The translations under genes and the position numbers were made by a program. This document shows, piece by piece, positions 34,904-43,181 of a stretch of 57,197 bases of DNA (position 1 is the first letter of the stretch; the number at the start of each line of letters is the position of its first letter). Location: positions 1-57,197 of the forward strand of contig JAGOTT010000007.1 of assembly GCA_018061645.1 (NCBI GenBank), read 5' to 3'. This stretch comes from Candidatus Moraniibacteriota bacterium (GTDB lineage: Bacteria > Patescibacteriota > Minisyncoccia > Moranbacterales > UBA1568). The notes under the pieces are model-generated. The model had not been told where the DNA came from and made no database searches. It saw only the letters and a list, made by a program, of their open reading frames with translations.

Positions 34904-34950
34904 CCCCAGGGAGAGCGGAGCGTTACCGCGGCCGCCCCCTCTCCCTTCGT
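34904..34950 (-). other. Strong hairpin before the 162-residue gene
   Basis: The RNA has GGGAGAG and GGGGCG pairing with CGCTCC and CTCTCCC around a ten-base loop, just before the start codon. There is no T-tract, so it is not a terminator. It could set mRNA stability or translation. Confidence 0.45.
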
Positions 34951-34969
34951 CGCTTTTTGCGCTATTCCG

Positions 34970-35470
34970 CTAATTTCCTCCACCAAGACTGGTGATATTG
35001 GAATTCACCACCAGCCACGATCCGGCAGCCGAGTCGGCTGCGCCGCTCGCGACATTGCCGCTCCCTCCACCGAAGACATACCCACCGTTGCCGATGGTCT
35101 TGTTGCCGCCAGTCATCGATGTCGCATTCGTCGTGTTCATCACGAACGCGTTGTTCTTGCTCTTGACGACAACATCGTCATAGCAGTTGCATGGTGCGCC
35201 GATTCCGGTCGCATTACCGTTCAGCGTAAGGTGTGACTCGGCAATCGATCCGGCATTTCCGGTCGATATGTTCCCGGACATCATCCCTTTGTTGAAAAGG
35301 GTCATATTGCCACCGGTCTTACTCGTCGCGGTCGTGTTATTGAACACGGACGCGCTGTTTGAGCTGGATACCTCAAGCTCATCGTTCGACGGCATCCACC
35401 AAGCCGACACCGGAGCCGCGAGCGCCAAAGCGAGCGCGAACGCCGGTAGAGACAAAAGAATCTTTTTCAT
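34970..35470 (-). CDS. Secreted protein with two TGGN-type repeats
   Basis: The start at 35470 follows AAGGAAGG and gives a clean signal peptide (MKKILLSLPAFALALALAAPVSA). The 166-residue protein contains two repeats with SKTGGNMTLFN and SMTGGNKTIGN, each followed by a Gly/Asn/Ser-rich strand and an N-x-N ending. CNCYDD supplies two close cysteines between them. The repeats belong to the same family as the two genes downstream, so the three probably form one surface structure. Confidence 0.75.
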   Translation of the reverse strand: MKKILLSLPAFALALALAAPVSAWWMPSNDELEVSSSNSASVFNNTTATSKTGGNMTLFNKGMMSGNISTGNAGSIAESHLTLNGNATGIGAPCNCYDDVVVKSKNNAFVMNTTNATSMTGGNKTIGNGGYVFGGGSGNVASGAADSAAGSWLVVNSNITSLGGGN

Positions 35471-35611
35471 AGTCTGTTCACCTTCCTTTCCAGTTTCCTG
35501 CCATATGCGCCGCGACGCGTATGGCAGTGATGATTTCCAGACGGAATGCCCGAGGCGATTGCACCTCCTTGCCTCAAGCATTCGTCCGACCGACCCGACT
35601 CCCCCTGTTGG

Positions 35612-35800
35612 AGCCTGTCTACAATCTCACCGCGCAAGAAGAGAAGACAAGAAATGCGCTTGCCGGCGAACATTCCAGAATTTTGGCTGCAAATCATTTA
35701 TCGCTCGTCGGCTTATCCCGATAGGCCTCCTCACGATGCATGATTTTCGCTCAAAATTCTGAAACGTTCACTCGACATGAGATTCTAGACAGGCTCCAAG
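35612..35800. repeat. Inverted pair of an 80-90-bp element
   Basis: One copy begins GAGCCTGTCTACAATCTCA on the plus strand at 35612. The other begins GAGCCTGTCTAGAATCTCA on the minus strand near 35797. Both continue to GAAC-N5-CAGAATTTTG and a GATTT/AAATC end near the centre, where they face each other. Confidence 0.6.
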
Positions 35801-35960
35801 CCTGTCGGGAACCGCCGATCGTTTCGGCATCCTCCCGACAGCCACCATCGAAAAATCAAAAGACAAGGCACCGGAATAGTGTGCACTCCGATGCCCCGCC
35901 CTTCGATCGAAAGGGTACAAATGAAACCGCATTCCACGACTCATGTATCCGGCCATCGAA

Positions 35961-36010
35961 AAGACCGACGGTCATCACCCGAAAACGGGTCGACGATCGT
36001 CGGTCTTTTT
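35961..36010. terminator. Large hairpin with flanking A and T tracts
   Basis: AAGACCGACG pairs perfectly with CGTCGGTCTT, and ACCCG/CGGGT stack inside. TTTTT follows on the plus side and CTTTTC on the minus side. It may end the L,D-transpeptidase transcript, about 320 nt after its stop. Confidence 0.6.
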
Positions 36011-36175
36011 GGGCACTTCCAAAAATCCTGATTCCTACCTGGCTCATAGTTCCCCCTGTGAGCGAGTTATGGAAACGACACTGCGATATTCTGTTGTGGA
36101 ACCGACCGTACCGTGCAAGATTTTCCCCCTTGCACCGGTTAGTACAACATCACTTCCGGAATCTTCCACTTGCAT

Positions 36176-36276
36176 GTCATTGTGAGCGGAGCGTGGCAAT
36201 CCGGAGCATGATTTCTGGATCCTTCACTTCGTTCAGGATGACGGAGAGAGCCGGGCCCTTCGTTACACTCAGAATG
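36176..36276. repeat. Composite dispersed repeat (GTCATTG and GTCATTC types)
   Basis: It starts with GTCATTGTGAGCG, passes CGTTCAGGATGAC and ends with CACTCAGAATGAC. It therefore looks like one element of each subtype joined or nested. Confidence 0.6.
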
Positions 36277-36330
36277 ACAAAAAATACACCCGGGATGACA
36301 GCGATTGGTGGCTCGTGGTGAAAAACGGAT

Positions 36331-37458
36331 TCAGTGTACGATGACCGGCGTTCCGATCTCCGCCCAGTCGAAGACGCGCTTGGCCGGACCGACCCCGAGC
36401 CGCACGCACCCGTGGCTGACCGGGATACCGAGATGATTCGCGCCCTCCTTGTATCCGCCCGGCCATTCGGGCAGTTCGTGGATGCCGTACTTGCCGTCGG
36501 AGGTGATCGCCATCCAGTTCGGCATGTAGAGCTCATACTTCTTCGACCACGGTTTGTTCGCCTTGTTATGGATCCGATACTCGCCCTTCGGCGTATCCAT
36601 GCCGCGCAGACCGGACGAGACGAGATAGGCGTCAAGCAGTTTCCCGTTCTCGAAGATCGTCATGACCTGGCTCCCGATATCGATATCGATATACTTTCCC
36701 GTCGTGACCCGCGCCCGGGCGAAACGCCTCGCCTCCTCGAGCCTGGTCGCAAGGTCGCGGCTCCATTCCTTCGGTTTTTCGGGAAGCGTGGAAAACCGTG
36801 TCGAGCCGAGTTTCACATACGTATCGTCGCCCTCTCCGCGCCACTTCACATGGACCGAAAGTTCATATGTCGTTCCCGCCTTGATCGATTCGCCTGGAAG
36901 AAGCTTGAATTCTGTTTTTTCCACGTCGTTCTCGTAAACGACCGGAAGCGCGGGAGTGAGACGGAAGTCGACGAAAAAATCCTTGACCGACCGGTCGAAT
37001 CGGACGAGTATCGGATTCTCGATACCGAGAAGCACGTCGATCGCGCCGTCACGGGGCGCTATGGAAACGATTTCCGGATATCCCGGTGCACGGAACGTCG
37101 ACGAGGAGATGGGGATGGTTTTCCCGAATCCCGCCTTTCCTTCGCCGACGAAGATACGATACTGTCCGTCCGGAGTCCAGCCTTCCTGTGGCTTTATGGA
37201 AAGCGTCTTCCGATCGTCACTCCACGCATAGAGGAGCGGGAGTTCCGGCGTGACGGAAATCTTCCCGCGGAAGCTCTCCGTATCGACAGGCTCGGAAAAC
37301 CGGATGCTGATCGGATCCTTCAGCGTGCGGATGTCGTCCGTCCCGAAGGATACCGAGACATCGGCGAACACGCGCTCGGTTCCATAGACAAGCAGAACGG
37401 CCGGAACAAGCCCGAGAAGAAACGCGGCGGAAAATGAGAGTATCTTGAGAGTTTTCAT
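36331..37458 (-). CDS. L,D-transpeptidase (YkuD) with N-terminal Ig-like domains
   Basis: The 375-residue protein has an N-terminal membrane helix, two bacterial Ig-like domains of the SbsA kind (DPISIRFSEPVD and NPILVRFDRSV mark their starts) and a C-terminal YkuD domain. The catalytic motif is complete: IHELPEWPGG with the conserved His, then HLGIPVSHGCVRLG with the catalytic Cys. It makes 3-3 cross-links in, or attaches proteins to, peptidoglycan. It is encoded 30 nt after the CoA-binding gene. Confidence 0.93.
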   Translation of the reverse strand: MKTLKILSFSAAFLLGLVPAVLLVYGTERVFADVSVSFGTDDIRTLKDPISIRFSEPVDTESFRGKISVTPELPLLYAWSDDRKTLSIKPQEGWTPDGQYRIFVGEGKAGFGKTIPISSSTFRAPGYPEIVSIAPRDGAIDVLLGIENPILVRFDRSVKDFFVDFRLTPALPVVYENDVEKTEFKLLPGESIKAGTTYELSVHVKWRGEGDDTYVKLGSTRFSTLPEKPKEWSRDLATRLEEARRFARARVTTGKYIDIDIGSQVMTIFENGKLLDAYLVSSGLRGMDTPKGEYRIHNKANKPWSKKYELYMPNWMAITSDGKYGIHELPEWPGGYKEGANHLGIPVSHGCVRLGVGPAKRVFDWAEIGTPVIVH

Positions 37459-37488
37459 CTTTTATTTCCGTTTTTCCGACTCCGTCCC

Positions 37489-37872
37489 TCACGCAGTCAC
37501 TTCTTCGAAACGACCCGTCGTAAGCAACACGACCGAACAGGCATTCAAGGTCTTGATACCGACTTCGCGGAGTCTCCGGTCGAGTTCGGAGTTCTCCGCG
37601 CCGGGGTTGAAGATGACGGTCCTCGGCGCAAGCGCAAGGATATCGCTTGAAAGTTCCGTACTTCGGATTGCGTTCACATAGACCGTGAGCACATTCGGAT
37701 TCCTCGGCGCTTCGGACAGCGAATGCGCGACCCGGACCCCTTCAAGCGTGTCGAGTGACGGGTTCACCGGAACGACATCATGATTTTTCTCCCTGAGGAT
37801 CCGGAATGCCTTATTCGAATATCGATCAGGGTTGTCGCTCGCTCCGAGCATGACCACCGTTTTCATAATCAT
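37489..37872 (-). CDS. CoA-binding domain protein (YccU-like)
   Basis: The 127-residue Rossmann-fold protein has VVMLGASDNPDRYSNKAFRIL, a VVPVNPS turn and FNPGAENSEL, the signature of the stand-alone CoA_binding_2 family. It corresponds to the N-terminal domain of acyl-CoA synthetases (NDP-forming) but lacks the catalytic parts. Biological role unknown. It lies between the class A penicillin-binding protein and the L,D-transpeptidase. Confidence 0.88.
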   Translation of the reverse strand: MIMKTVVMLGASDNPDRYSNKAFRILREKNHDVVPVNPSLDTLEGVRVAHSLSEAPRNPNVLTVYVNAIRSTELSSDILALAPRTVIFNPGAENSELDRRLREVGIKTLNACSVVLLTTGRFEEVTA

Positions 37873-37909
37873 GCGTTATCCATAATCACACGATAAATCA
37901 TATCATATC

Positions 37910-39937
37910 CTAGCCCTTTTTCTTCTTTCCGCCCTTTTTCTTCTTTTCAGGTTTTTTTTCCGGATCATCCGCCTGTGCGTACGTGCGGAGCTCGCCTCCT
38001 ACGATAAGCTTGTCCCCACCGCCCTCCTTCATCGTGTAGACAGGGAACGGTTCGGCCGGATATTTCACAAGCATCCGGTCCATGAAATCCCGCCAGATCG
38101 GTGCCGCGACGAACACTCCGTCCGCACCCTGACGCATCGGACGGTTATCATTGTTTCCCGCCCACACGCCGGCCGCGACCGCCCGCGTGAAACCGATCGT
38201 CCATGCGTCACGGAATCCTTGCGTCGTCCCGGTTTTCGCGGCGACACCGCCCGCCGGGTATGCGAGCGGACTCCGCGCCCCGAAAACCGGCGTTCGTGCG
38301 GCGTTATCGGAAAGGATGGAGTCGATCCGTCGCGCTACTTCCGGATCAAGCACGTTTTCCTCGCGCAGTGTCGCCTTATGGAGAACCCGCCCCTCGCGCT
38401 CGATCCGAAGGACAGGATCCGATACGCGCCTCGTTCCGTCCGCCGCGAACACGGAATAAGCGGATACCATGTCGAAAAGATGAACATCCGCGCCGCCGAG
38501 CACGAGCGAGAGCCCGTACCGTTTCCGATCCGTGAGTGTCGTGATGCCGAGACGCTCCGAAAGATCGATAGCATCGTCCACGCCGACGACCTTGAGCGCC
38601 TGTACCGCAGGCACGTTGAGCGACATCGAAAGCGCCTGCCGCAAAGTGAGCATACCGTACGATTGCCCGCTGTAGTTCCGGGGGATGTAGTCGCGACCGC
38701 CTCCATCCGGTCCGAAATTCACCGGCTCGTCAAGGACATGGGATTCCGGCTCCAAGCCTTCCTCGAATGCGCGCGCGTAGACGAACGGTTTGAAAGCCGA
38801 TCCCGGTTGCCTGGGACGGAACGCGATGTTGACTTCACCGTCGATGGTTTCGTCGAAATAGTCCCGGCTGCCGACCATCGCGAGGATTTCTCCGGTCGAG
38901 ACGTCTTTTGCCACGAGCGCGGCGTTTTCGGCGCCATACGACGCATTCTTGGCAGCTCCGCGCGCGACCACGTCCTCGGCGATCTTCTGGATATCGGCAT
39001 CGAGTGACGTATAGATCCGAAGTCCTCCCTGATCGAGAAATTTCTCCCCGTATCCGTTCCGGATTTCGTCGAGCACATGGAACACGAAATGCGGTGCGGA
39101 TATCGAGTCGCGTCTCGGAAGGACTTTGGCGAGCGTCTCGGCCGTGAGTGCATTTTTCTCCTCGTCCCCGGACATGAGACCGAGTTCGGCCATACGGCGG
39201 ATGATACCCCGTTGTCGCGCGATGAGCTCCGCCTCGCGTCCGCGATACGGCGAATAGTAAGTCGTCGCCTTCGGGAGCGCCGCAAGGAGCGCGGCCTCGT
39301 CCACCGACAGGAACGAAGCTTTTTTTCCGAAGAACGCCTGCGAGGCGGCCTCGATCCCGTACGCATTCGCTCCATACGGGATGCTGTTGAGATAGAGGTC
39401 GAGAATATCGTCCTTGGGATACTTCCGTTCGATCTTGAACGCGATCACGATCTCGTTGAGTTTTCTCGCGACCGTCCGCTCCGAATCGAGATAAAAGATG
39501 CGCGCGACCTGCTGGGTGATGGTCGACCCGCCTTGCACGACTCGCCCGCTTTCGAGATTCTTCCGGAGCGCCCGCGCCATCGAGAACGGATCGAATCCGT
39601 AGTGACGATAGAACGAGTCATCCTCGGCGGCGATAGTCGCGTGTCGTATGACATCCGGGATGTCTTCGTGCGCAAGAATCCTCCGGTCCTCCTCGCCATG
39701 CAGTTCATAGAGGACGTGCGTCCCCGTCCGATCGTAGATGATCGAAGTCTCCTGCAGCTTCTTCTCGAACAGATCGTCCACTCCCGGCGTACGGAAAAAA
39801 AAGATGAGCGCGAACCCGATCACGCCGCCGAAAAAGAAAAGGAGGCACAGAAACAGCGCCTCCCGGAAAATACCGCATACAAGCCTCGTAAAACCGATTT
39901 TTCTCCATGATTTCTCCCTCATTCGTTCGGTCATCAT
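37910..39937 (-). CDS. Class A penicillin-binding protein (bifunctional PBP1)
   Basis: The protein makes glycan strands and cross-links them outside the membrane. After one membrane helix, the GT51 domain shows AAEDDSFYRHYGFDP, QGGSTITQQVAR and RKLNEIVIAFKIER. The transpeptidase domain shows GSAFKPF (SxxK), SMSLN (SxN) and AAKTGTTQGFRDAW (KTG). A Lys-rich tail ends it. The frame opens at a TTG at 39988, but a promoter -10 lies inside that stretch, so the ATG at 39937 (or 39922) is more likely. Length is then 675 residues. Confidence 0.95.
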   Translation of the reverse strand: MMTERMREKSWRKIGFTRLVCGIFREALFLCLLFFFGGVIGFALIFFFRTPGVDDLFEKKLQETSIIYDRTGTHVLYELHGEEDRRILAHEDIPDVIRHATIAAEDDSFYRHYGFDPFSMARALRKNLESGRVVQGGSTITQQVARIFYLDSERTVARKLNEIVIAFKIERKYPKDDILDLYLNSIPYGANAYGIEAASQAFFGKKASFLSVDEAALLAALPKATTYYSPYRGREAELIARQRGIIRRMAELGLMSGDEEKNALTAETLAKVLPRRDSISAPHFVFHVLDEIRNGYGEKFLDQGGLRIYTSLDADIQKIAEDVVARGAAKNASYGAENAALVAKDVSTGEILAMVGSRDYFDETIDGEVNIAFRPRQPGSAFKPFVYARAFEEGLEPESHVLDEPVNFGPDGGGRDYIPRNYSGQSYGMLTLRQALSMSLNVPAVQALKVVGVDDAIDLSERLGITTLTDRKRYGLSLVLGGADVHLFDMVSAYSVFAADGTRRVSDPVLRIEREGRVLHKATLREENVLDPEVARRIDSILSDNAARTPVFGARSPLAYPAGGVAAKTGTTQGFRDAWTIGFTRAVAAGVWAGNNDNRPMRQGADGVFVAAPIWRDFMDRMLVKYPAEPFPVYTMKEGGGDKLIVGGELRTYAQADDPEKKPEKKKKGGKKKKG

Positions 39938-39958
39938 GCGGATTTCGGAAACGTTTCC

Positions 39959-39988
39959 AGTATAGGGGCTTTCCCTTGTTTCGCGCAA
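39959..39988 (-). promoter_or_regulatory. Probable promoter of the penicillin-binding protein gene
   Basis: TTGCGC, 18 bp and TATACT on the minus strand, between the queA stop and the chosen start codon. Confidence 0.45.
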
Positions 39989-39991
39989 ATT

Positions 39992-41344
39992 TCATCGAAT
40001 GAGCATCGAGTCGCCGAAGGAATAGAACGCATATTTTTCCATGATCGCTTCCTCGTAGAGCGGCATGATCCGCCGCTTCGCGCCCTTGTGCCCGAGAAAC
40101 GCATCGACGAGGAGCATGAGCGACGTTTTCGGCAGATGGAAATTCGTGACGAGGATATCCGCCGACCGGAACTCGTGCGGCGGATAGATGAAAATGTCCG
40201 TCGACCCGGAGTAGGTACAAAAAATACGATTGCACTCTCTTTTGTCATTGCGAGCGCAAGCGAAGCAATCCACTCCCTCCAAGCCCGGATTGCCACGCTC
40301 CATGCGGTCGCTCGCAATGACGACACTCTCTAATGTCCGGAGTGCGGTCGTCCCGACGGCGATAATCGATTTCCCGCTCCGCTTCGCCTCGCTCAATTGC
40401 GCCGCCGCATCCGGACAAACATCTATCCGTTCGCGATGGAGTCTTTTTGTCACGAAATTCTCCTCGCGGAGCGGCGCGAACGTTCCCTGTCCGACATCAA
40501 GCGTCACCTTCGCGATATCGATCCCCTTCGCGTCAAGCGACTCGAATACACGGTCGGTGAAATGGAGTGACGCGGTCGGCGCCGCGACCGACGCGCCGGT
40601 CTTCGCGAACACGGTCTGATATCTCCTCCGCAATTCATTCTCCTTTTCCTTGTCTTTGCCATTCCCGCGCCCGCCCGCAACGATTCGCGTAGCGATTCGG
40701 GCAGGAAGGTGGGAATCCGGTTCTTCCAAATAATGCGGTACCGGCGTCTCCCCATACCGATCCAGCAGCGCAAAGAGATATTCACTTAGTGGCTTAGCCT
40801 CTAAGTCACGACCAGTTCTCAAAATCACGTAAAACTTGTTTTCTTCCTGCCGGACAACCTCGAAATATTCTCCGTTCGGAAAGAAAAGCTTCTGTCCGAT
40901 GGAAACTTTCCGATCGACAAGCACCGGAATTTCAAGATTGTCATCCTGAGCGGAAGCGAAGGATCCAGGGACTTTCTTTTTTTTTCTGGATTCTTCGTTG
41001 CACTCAGAATGACAAACGGGGCTGGATGTTTCTCCCGCCAAGGCGGAATCAGAATGACGGAAGGACATTTCATTCGCGAGTACGAACACCTCGATCTTGC
41101 CCCCGGTCTCCTTGCGGAGCCAAAGCCTCGCCGGGACGACCCGCGTCTCGTTGAGCACGAGAAGCGACCTCTCTGGCAGATACTTCGCAAGGTTGTAAAA
41201 AAAATCATGCGTGACCGTGTCCGTCTTCGTGTCATAGACGAACAGCCGCGCACTATCGCGCGGTTCCACGCCTTTCTTCCGGATCAGCTCCGGAGAAAGC
41301 CCATAGTCATACAGGTTCAGTTCCTCGAAACGCATATTTGTCAT
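39992..41344 (-). CDS. queA: S-adenosylmethionine:tRNA ribosyltransferase-isomerase with repeat insertions
   Basis: QueA adds the epoxy-cyclopentanediol part of queuosine to tRNA. The core is intact: LVLNETRVVPARLW, GGKIEVFVL, FAKTGASVAAPTASLHFT, KVTLDVGQGTFAPL, VGTTALRTLES and ILVTNFHLPKTSLMLLVDAF. The protein has 450 residues against about 350 usual. The extra length matches three places where dispersed palindromic repeats lie in frame: 40244-40321, 40661-40716 and 40941-41058. The reading frame stays open through all of them, so the gene may still work with surface loops added. Its start overlaps the hemerythrin stop (ATGA). Confidence 0.93.
   Translation of the reverse strand: MTNMRFEELNLYDYGLSPELIRKKGVEPRDSARLFVYDTKTDTVTHDFFYNLAKYLPERSLLVLNETRVVPARLWLRKETGGKIEVFVLANEMSFRHSDSALAGETSSPVCHSECNEESRKKKKVPGSFASAQDDNLEIPVLVDRKVSIGQKLFFPNGEYFEVVRQEENKFYVILRTGRDLEAKPLSEYLFALLDRYGETPVPHYLEEPDSHLPARIATRIVAGGRGNGKDKEKENELRRRYQTVFAKTGASVAAPTASLHFTDRVFESLDAKGIDIAKVTLDVGQGTFAPLREENFVTKRLHRERIDVCPDAAAQLSEAKRSGKSIIAVGTTALRTLESVVIASDRMERGNPGLEGVDCFACARNDKRECNRIFCTYSGSTDIFIYPPHEFRSADILVTNFHLPKTSLMLLVDAFLGHKGAKRRIMPLYEEAIMEKYAFYSFGDSMLIR
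40244..40321. repeat. 78-bp palindromic repeat inside queA
   Basis: Perfect 13-bp ends, GTCATTGCGAGCG and CGCTCGCAATGAC, bound a 78-bp element, exactly 26 codons. It lies between the RTLES and FIYPPHEF segments of QueA, where other QueA proteins have only about 15 residues. Confidence 0.85.
40661..40716. repeat. Imperfect palindrome inside queA
   Basis: Outer arms ATTCCC and GGGAAT with imperfect GC-rich inner arms fill the region coding for an Arg/Gly-rich loop just before the FAKTGASVAAPT motif. Confidence 0.55.
40941..41058. repeat. Composite palindromic repeat inside queA
   Basis: A 73-bp unit runs from GTCATCCTGAGCG to CACTCAGAATGAC, followed by a partial ATTCC-type unit ending ATCAGAATGAC. 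It codes for about 40 residues after the GGKIEVFVL motif that are absent from typical QueA. Confidence 0.75.
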
Positions 41345-41745
41345 CGCACACCATATGAGTTGAATGTCTCGACATATTTCCTATCCGAAACAAGGATATG
41401 CCCGAGAAGCCAATCCTCAAGATACCCGAGCAACTCGATCGCGACGATCGGATTATTCGCTCTCATCCGCTCGCGGAATTCCGCGATCGTTTCCCGGAAC
41501 GTATCATGCTCCTCCCGGTGATCGTCTGTCTCCGCATATCCGCATTCCTCGAAAAGCCGCTCTTCATACGCAAGGTGCTCTTCGGCATAGCGATGCATCC
41601 CTTCGATCGTCCGCGCGACATCTTCCGAAGAAGCATCCTGTTTCATGAATTTCGCGAGACCGTTGATGATATCGATGATCTTCCGGTGCTGGGCATCGAT
41701 CGACGCGATGCCGAGATCGTATTCATCCTTCCAGGCGATTTGCAT
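41341..41745 (-). CDS. Bacteriohemerythrin
   Basis: The 134-residue protein has the di-iron ligand pattern of the family: DAQHRKI in helix one, MHRYAEEHLAYEERLF in helix two, DDHREEHDTF in helix three, and LEDWLLGHILVSDRKY in helix four. It should bind oxygen reversibly in the cytoplasm, for storage, sensing or protection. It is the first gene of a short queA transcript with its own promoter. Confidence 0.94.
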   Translation of the reverse strand: MQIAWKDEYDLGIASIDAQHRKIIDIINGLAKFMKQDASSEDVARTIEGMHRYAEEHLAYEERLFEECGYAETDDHREEHDTFRETIAEFRERMRANNPIVAIELLGYLEDWLLGHILVSDRKYVETFNSYGVR

Positions 41746-41786
41746 AGATTTTTGTTATTTCCATTTATCACCGACCACAAAAATCC

Positions 41787-41815
41787 ATTCTAATCGAAAA
41801 ATAATATTCTGTGAA
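41787..41815 (-). promoter_or_regulatory. Promoter of the hemerythrin-queA transcript
   Basis: TTCACA, 17 bp and TAGAAT on the minus strand in an AT-rich spacer. Confidence 0.7.
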
Positions 41816-41907
41816 GAAACAAAAAATACTACGAAAAAATCCCTTATTCACGACGAAAGAAAAAGGAGATCGAAAATCATATACGAACCCCGTGCATAAG
41901 TTCACAT

Positions 41908-42961
41908 ACATATGGCAGTCCTTAGAAACCTAAGGGCATGCGCCAATTCAACAAATTCAGAGGAACGAAAGGCTTTGTTTCCATCTGGTATCAGGCGCTA
42001 CGCTTCCGGTATATGATTACCGAACAAGCCAAGAATCGATGCCACATCCTCGCGTTCTGGGAGAAGCATGGCATCGAGGCGACCGCCGAAGCCTTCGATA
42101 TCTCAGAACGCACGCTCTTCCGTTGGCAGCGAGCCCTCCATCAGTCGGAAGGAAAGCTCGACGGACTCAATCCGAAAAGCACGGCGCCGCACAAGAGAAA
42201 CAAGCGCGTCATTCCGAGGGCGTTGGAAGAGGACATCATCCGTCTCAGAACAGAACATCCGGGACTCGGAAAGAGCAAGCTCTTCCCGCTCCTCTCATCG
42301 CTCGGACACGAGACGTCCGCCACCACCGTCGGAAGGATCCTCTCCGATCTCAAGAAGAAACAGAAACTTCCCGATTCGAAGAAACTCTCCCTCTCCGGAA
42401 ACACAGGGATATTGAGGGAATCGAAGCCGAAGAAACGGAAAAAGAAGCTGCGACGACCGAAAGGATACCGTGTGCTTGAAGTCGATACGGTCGTCCGCTT
42501 CATCCATGGAGTGAAACGATATGTCGTGACAGGTATCGATACGGAAACACGGACGGCGTTCGCGGCCTGCTATACCAATCACGGATCATACTCGGCTGCG
42601 GACTTCCTGAAAAAAGCGATGCGGGTTCTTCCGGATTGTCCGACGCATATCCAAACCGACAACGGCAGTGAGTTCGCTCTCCATTTCGAGCATGCCTGCG
42701 AGCAACTCGGTCTCACCCACTACCATACCTATCCGAAGTCTCCCAAGATGAATGCGCACGTCGAGCGATTCAACAGAACCATTGATAGTGAGTTCCTTGT
42801 TTTCAACAAACCGCTCATGCGGGATGATGTATCCGCCTTCAACGAAAAGCTCGTCGATTGGCTTCTCTGGTATAATGAAGAAAGACCACACTTTTCATTG
42901 GGTCAGAAATCACCGTTTCAGGCGATGATGGAGAAGATTAACCCGCCGGACTGCCATATGT
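41908..42961 (+). mobile_element. IS481/IS3-like insertion sequence
   Basis: Perfect 14-bp terminal inverted repeats, ACATATGGCAGTCC on the left and its complement on the right, bound a 1054-bp element. It holds one DDE transposase gene whose 3' end runs across the right repeat. No clear direct target duplication is seen. The element may be older or the true ends slightly different. Confidence 0.8.
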
Positions 42962-43056
42962 GGTGGACGCATACACCCCGTTTGCATCCGTTCCTCTTTC
43001 TGATATACTGCCTTCGCGAGGAGGAAAGGGCCTTGGGATTGTCGGGTTCGCAATGA
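41938..43056 (+). CDS. DDE transposase, single-frame IS481-type
   Basis: The 372-residue protein has an N-terminal helix-turn-helix (HGIEATAEAFDISERTLFRWQRAL) and an integrase-core rve domain. The catalytic triad is visible as D183 (EVDTVV), D241 (QTDNGSEF) and E276 (HVERFNR), with 34 residues between the last two. The last 35 residues, from DCHMW on, are encoded by and beyond the right terminal repeat. The MWWTHT ending resembles related transposases, so the tail may be partly native. No programmed frameshift is needed. Confidence 0.9.
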   Translation: MRQFNKFRGTKGFVSIWYQALRFRYMITEQAKNRCHILAFWEKHGIEATAEAFDISERTLFRWQRALHQSEGKLDGLNPKSTAPHKRNKRVIPRALEEDIIRLRTEHPGLGKSKLFPLLSSLGHETSATTVGRILSDLKKKQKLPDSKKLSLSGNTGILRESKPKKRKKKLRRPKGYRVLEVDTVVRFIHGVKRYVVTGIDTETRTAFAACYTNHGSYSAADFLKKAMRVLPDCPTHIQTDNGSEFALHFEHACEQLGLTHYHTYPKSPKMNAHVERFNRTIDSEFLVFNKPLMRDDVSAFNEKLVDWLLWYNEERPHFSLGQKSPFQAMMEKINPPDCHMWWTHTPRLHPFLFLIYCLREEERALGLSGSQ

Positions 43057-43181
43057 ACCTATCAACCAACCACCATCAACCCTTCCCCTATACCCTCTCC
43101 CTCCTCGCCCCAGCCCCGTACTCAATGCGCCCATCTTTCGCCGCGGCAACGTCCCGGCAGAAGTTGAGAGTCCGGGGTTTT

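Larger units (their letters stand above)
35471..36330. other. 860-bp spacer with repeats and hairpins, no gene seen
   Basis: No convincing coding region is present. The right part holds composite GTCATT-type repeats (36176-36276). The middle has a large hairpin with terminator character (35961-36010). The left part has two inverted copies of an 80-90-bp element and, nearest the secreted gene, an 8-bp stem CTGCCATA/TATGGCAG (35500-35525). A 76-codon frame ending in CTATGA overlaps the secreted gene start, but its sequence has the character of translated repeat. Confidence 0.6.

Noticed and set aside
35467-35697. 76-codon frame ending in CTATGA on the secreted gene start
   Set aside because: The overlap suggests coupling, but the peptide looks like translated repeat DNA. 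Kept only as a note in the spacer entry.
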